DNA of 64,000 bases. Origin: Rhodobacter xanthinilyticus (GTDB lineage Bacteria > Pseudomonadota > Alphaproteobacteria > Rhodobacterales > Rhodobacteraceae). The position numbers were made by a program, and so were the translations under genes. The notes under the pieces were generated by a model, which was not told the DNA's origin, made no database searches, and saw only the letters and a program-made list of their open reading frames with translations. How positions within the stretch are numbered: the first letter of the stretch is position 1; every line of letters begins with the position of its first letter. This document shows positions 59,765 through 64,000 of the stretch, piece by piece. The stretch spans positions 2,551,001 to 2,615,000 of the forward strand of contig NZ_CP017781.1 of the NCBI RefSeq assembly GCF_001856665.1, written 5' to 3'.

Positions 59765-59993
59765 TCCAAAGTATCAGACTTGGACCTGACGGTCCAAGGC
59801 GGCCAGTCACCCGCAAGCTATATGGAGAGCGCGGCTGACTGGCCGCCGCCCATCAGCCGCGTCTCGCGCAAACCCAAAGTGGCCCAATTTTGCGCCGCCC
59901 CGTGGCCCAATTTTACTCCGCCGTTGACAGGCTGGAACACCCCGACGACATCTGCGCCGATCTGGCCCGCTGCCTGTGACCGGAGCGCTGAAG

Positions 59994-60656
59994 ATGACCG
60001 AAACTCTCCCCCTGACCGACCGCAGCCGCCTCCGCCGTATGCATGACCTCGGCAGGTTCGACGTCGCCACCATCCACGCCATCCTCGATGCCCAACCGCT
60101 CTGCACCGTGGCCTACGTCCGCGACGGCAAGCCCTACCTCACCCCGACGCTGCAATGGCGCGAGGGGGATCGGGTCTACTGGCACGGCTCTTCCGCCAGC
60201 CACGCCCTGCGCGCAGGGAAGGGGCAGGATGTCTGTATGAACGTGACGATCCTCGACGGCTTCGTCCTCGCCCGTTCCGGCTTCAACCATTCGGTCAATA
60301 CGCGCTCCGTCACGCTGTTCGGCATTGCCGAGGTGGTGCCAGAGGAGGAAAAGGCCGCGCACCTCACCGCGATGATCGAGGGCCTCTGGCCGGGCCGCAG
60401 CGCGCTCTTGCGTCCGATGTTGCCGCAGGAGGTGAAGGCTACAACGATCCTCTCGCTGCCCATCACCGAAGGCAGCGCCAAGATCCGATCTGGCCCGCCC
60501 ACGGACGAACCCGACGACTACGATCTGCCGATCTGGGCCGGTGTCTTGCCCGCATCTGTCACGCTGGGTGCTCCCATCGCCGACCCACGCAACAAGGATG
60601 GTGCCGATACGCCGGACCATGCAAAGGGAGTTGCTCGCATAGCCGGGCAAGCCTGA
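59994..60656 (+). CDS. Pyridoxamine 5'-phosphate oxidase-family split-barrel protein
   Basis: 220 residues: RMHDLGRFDVATIHAILDAQPLCTVAYVRDGKPYLTPTLQWREGDRVYWHGSSASHALR, then VCMNVTILDGFVLARSGFNHSVNTRSVTLFG. This is the FMN-binding split-barrel fold of the PNPOx-like/NimA group, with a His where NimA-type proteins bind their cofactor. ATG 59994 has GGAG upstream. Before IS insertion it lay 14 bp behind the PLP enzyme gene in the same operon. Confidence 0.85.
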   Translation: MTETLPLTDRSRLRRMHDLGRFDVATIHAILDAQPLCTVAYVRDGKPYLTPTLQWREGDRVYWHGSSASHALRAGKGQDVCMNVTILDGFVLARSGFNHSVNTRSVTLFGIAEVVPEEEKAAHLTAMIEGLWPGRSALLRPMLPQEVKATTILSLPITEGSAKIRSGPPTDEPDDYDLPIWAGVLPASVTLGAPIADPRNKDGADTPDHAKGVARIAGQA

Positions 60657-60768
60657 GCGCGACCGGCGGTTTTATTTACCTGAACGTCCGCTTTGGGCCG
60701 AGAGAAGTCGTTGCAGCGCGACGGGCCAATGGCCGCGCCTGGCGTCAGGTCCCCGACTTATCAAGCTC

Positions 60769-60870
60769 ATGCGGAGATTAGCGTCCATATTCTCCGCAAG
60801 TTCTGCGTCGCTTAGTCTTGCATATGCGGAGAATGCAGCCCACAATCGCCGCACCTAGCGCGGAGAATAT
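60769..60870. promoter_or_regulatory. Repeated GCGGAGAAT operator of the fic gene
   Basis: Four copies of one motif precede the Fic gene: ATGCGGAGATTA (60769-60780), the inverted ATATTCTCCGCA (60787-60798), TATGCGGAGAAT (60823-60834) and GCGGAGAATAT (60860-60870), the last running into the start codon. They probably bind the gene's own C-terminal winged helix or another repressor. Confidence 0.7.
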
Positions 60871-60871
60871 G

Positions 60872-61969
60872 ATGTACATCTGGGAGCAACCAGACTGGCC
60901 AAGGCTGACCTGGCAGGATGGCAGCATCGCCGCGCCCCTAGCTGCCGTGCGTCACGACCAGGGGCGACTGATCGGCCGGATGGAAGCGCTGGGCTTCAAG
61001 CTGCGCGAAGAGGCGGTCCTTCAGACGCTGACCCAGGATGTCGTCAAGACGAGCGAGATCGAGGGCGAGCAGCTGGACGCCACACAGGTGCGGTCATCCC
61101 TCGCGCGAAGGCTTGGCATAGACATCGGCGCCCTGCCCCCCACAGATCGCAATGTGGAAGGCATCGTCGAGGTGATGCTGGACGCGACGCGGAACTATCA
61201 GGCCGCGCTTACAGCCGAGCGCCTTTTCGGGTGGCATGCGGCGTTGTTCCCGACCGGCCGCAGCGGCATGACGAAGATCATCGTCGGGGACTGGCGCGAT
61301 GACAGTACCGGCCCGATGCAGGTAGTGTCTGGGCCCTACGGCCGAGAGAAGGTTCATTACTCGGCGCCCCCGGCTCCGCGGGTCGCGGCGGAGATGGAAG
61401 CCTTTCTCGCCTGGTTCAACGCGCCCTTGACCACCGATCCGGTGGTCAAGGCGGCACTGGCACATTTTTGGTTCGTCACGATCCACCCCTTCGAGGACGG
61501 CAATGGCCGCATCGCTCGCGCCATCGCCGACCTGGCACTTGCCCGGTCGGAGGGGAGCTCGCAGCGGTTCTACAGCATGTCCGCGCAGATCCGGACCGAG
61601 CGGAACGCCTATTACGACCAGCTTGAGCGCACCCAGAAGGGTGCCACGGACGTGACGTCGTGGATCCTATGGTTCCTCGACTGCCTCGGCAGAGCCATCC
61701 ACGGCGCAGATGGCGTTCTGGCGGCGGTGGTCGCCAAGGGACAGTTCTGGGAGCGCGCTGCGGCGCTGGCGCTGAACGAACGCCAGATCAAGGTACTGAA
61801 CCGCCTTCTCGACGGGTTCGAAGGCAAGATGACATCATCGAAGTGGGCGGTGATTGCCAAGTGCTCACAGGACACGGCGAACCGTGACATCGCGGCACTG
61901 CTGGACCTCGGGCTGCTGCGGAAAGGCGATGGTGGCGGCCGCAGCACGCATTATGAGCTGGTGCTGTGA
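60872..61969 (+). CDS. Fic-family AMP transferase with N-terminal DUF4172 and winged helix
   Basis: 365 residues: an opening MYIWEQPDWPRLTW typical of the DUF4172 group, an inhibitory helix motif TSEIEGE (T/S-x3-E-G), the Fic core HPFEDGNGRIAR, and a C-terminal winged-helix region (SSKWAVIAKCSQDTANRDIAALLDLGLLRKG). It transfers AMP to a protein target, restrained by the inhibitory Glu. ATG 60872 has GGAGA five bases upstream; ATG 60869 is adjacent. It lies alone, with its own operator repeats. Confidence 0.93.
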   Translation: MYIWEQPDWPRLTWQDGSIAAPLAAVRHDQGRLIGRMEALGFKLREEAVLQTLTQDVVKTSEIEGEQLDATQVRSSLARRLGIDIGALPPTDRNVEGIVEVMLDATRNYQAALTAERLFGWHAALFPTGRSGMTKIIVGDWRDDSTGPMQVVSGPYGREKVHYSAPPAPRVAAEMEAFLAWFNAPLTTDPVVKAALAHFWFVTIHPFEDGNGRIARAIADLALARSEGSSQRFYSMSAQIRTERNAYYDQLERTQKGATDVTSWILWFLDCLGRAIHGADGVLAAVVAKGQFWERAAALALNERQIKVLNRLLDGFEGKMTSSKWAVIAKCSQDTANRDIAALLDLGLLRKGDGGGRSTHYELVL

Positions 61970-62051
61970 CGCCGATGGCCACGATTGTCTGCCCCCTCGA
62001 AGGGGGGCTCGCAAAACGTTGACCAGGTGTTGACAAGAATTTGGAATCGCG

Positions 62052-62076
62052 AAAGCCGAGGGTTATGCTCGGCTTT
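62052..62076. terminator. Bidirectional terminator between fic and the rrn operon
   Basis: AAAGCCGAG-GGTTATG-CTCGGCTTT-type stem (62052-62060 with 62068-62076) flanked by A and T residues on both sides. It can end the plus-strand fic transcript and the minus-strand rrn/tRNA transcript. Confidence 0.8.
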
Positions 62077-62102
62077 GAAGTCTTTGATACTATTGGATAT
62101 TC

Positions 62103-62179
<77 letters not shown>

Positions 62180-62260
62180 CCGGGTGTATATTGCCCCGAG
62201 GGCTTTATGGGCTGACGGGGTATTTTTTGTTATCGTTCTGAGAGATTGGCTTCTTTCTAG

Positions 62261-62376
62261 GTTTGGCGGTGACCTACTCTCCCACGTCTTGAGACGCAGT
62301 ACCATTGGCGTGTTGGCCCTTAACGGCCGAGTTCGGGATGGGATCGGGTGTTTAGCCAGCGCTATGACCACCAAAC
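62261..62376 (-). rRNA. rrf: 5S ribosomal RNA
   Basis: About 116 nt on the minus strand from GTTTGGTGGTCATAGCG to GTAGGTCACCGCCAAAC. The closing stem GTTTGGTGG / CCGCCAAAC and the internal CCCGATCCCATCCCGAAC are typical 5S features. Confidence 0.96.
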
Positions 62377-62454
62377 CGAGGAAGAAGCCTGTCCAAGTCT
62401 TGTATGTAACCAGTGTATACTTGCTTTTGATCGTGAGCCTTGCTGCTACTGGAT

Positions 62455-64000
<1,546 letters not shown>

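Larger units (their letters stand above)
57397..59929 (+). mobile_element. IS21-family element, copy B (2533 bp)
   Basis: The ends begin TGGAAACGGCGG and (complement) TGTCAACGGCGG. The length and both predicted proteins equal copy A at 37637-40169, in opposite orientation. Near-identity indicates a recent duplication within this replicon. Confidence 0.95.
57391..59935. repeat. 6-bp target-site duplication around IS copy B
   Basis: GGCTGG occurs at 57391-57396 and again at 59930-59935, immediately outside the IS ends. It shows a clean, unrearranged insertion and fixes the element boundaries. Confidence 0.92.
56256..59979 (+). pseudogene. Cys/Met-metabolism PLP enzyme (cystathionine gamma-synthase-like), split by IS copy B
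   Basis: The 5' part (56256-57396) encodes about 380 residues with all core motifs: SGNPTVRQLEEKLAALEGAEDA, LWLETPCNPTLQLADI, and the PLP-Lys K205 in HSLTKYISGHGDAMGG. The IS enters after GIFRLSVGL. The frame then runs into the IS and stops at 57419, replacing the native end. The missing 14 codons (EHPDDICADLARCL) follow the IS at 59930-59979; excising the IS and one GGCTGG copy restores the frame exactly. Only the very C-terminus is lost, so residual activity is possible. Confidence 0.92.

Noticed and set aside
57397..59929. Inversion between the two IS copies as explanation for the joint at copy A
   Set aside because: Copy B keeps matching target duplications and in-frame gene halves on both sides, so it has not taken part in a stable inversion.
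60818..60871. Upstream extension of the Fic protein
   Set aside because: It would translate the operator repeats; family members begin at MYIW and the ribosome site GGAGA lies just before 60872.

Overview
The window reads as chromosome of a high-GC alphaproteobacterium of the Rhodobacteraceae (Rhodobacter/Paracoccus relatives). The main reasons are the cd1-type nir cluster with a fused nirDL, the norCBQDEF order, a Hint-domain protein of a type common in that family, and an rrn operon ending 23S-5S-tRNA-fMet. All calls come from reading the sequence and from remembered family features; no searches were run.

Layout. 1-6.5 kb: a PAS histidine kinase cut by the window start, a divergent FMN/Fe-S oxidoreductase, a Hint-domain protein and a GNAT-like protein. 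6.5-14.7 kb: one giant fully reducing type I polyketide synthase (KS-AT-DH-ER-KR-ACP) overlapped by a glycosyltransferase gene. 14.7-33.9 kb: a complete denitrification supercluster. nirS-E-C-F-DL-G-H-J-N plus a small membrane gene run on the minus strand; nirI-nnrS-nirX and norC-B-Q-D-E-F run on the plus strand. NirS reduces nitrite to NO with heme d1, which NirE/DL/G/H/J/F/N make; NorCB reduces NO to N2O; NorQD/EF and NirI/NirX/NnrS support assembly and electron supply. Two nearly identical NNR/FNR-type boxes (TTGAC-N4-GTTAA) lie in the nirS/nirI gap and before norC. 33.9-37.1 kb: a GMC oxidoreductase divergent from a LysR regulator, and a cold-shock gene.

37.3-62.1 kb is an accessory region, visibly less GC-extreme and damaged. 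It holds two identical inverted 2533-bp IS21-family copies, a third IS21-type element, an IS remnant, and several genes cut by them (pabB start, MaoC-Pta, an SDR, a phage lysis gene, a PLP enzyme). Cargo includes a PHA synthase under a perfect FNR box, an RbbA-type ABC exporter with HlyD and TetR partners, a phage Rz/Rz1 pair, an XRE-PaiB-PLP enzyme-PNPOx group, and a Fic gene with a repeated operator. A 16-nt fragment of an initiator tRNA 3' end, with its own terminator, abuts the first IS copy. The intact tRNA-fMet of the rrn operon closes the region at 62.1 kb, so the region may be an island at that tRNA or the product of IS-driven deletion between rrn loci.

62.1-64 kb: tRNA-fMet, 5S rRNA and the 3' half of a 23S rRNA, all on the minus strand.
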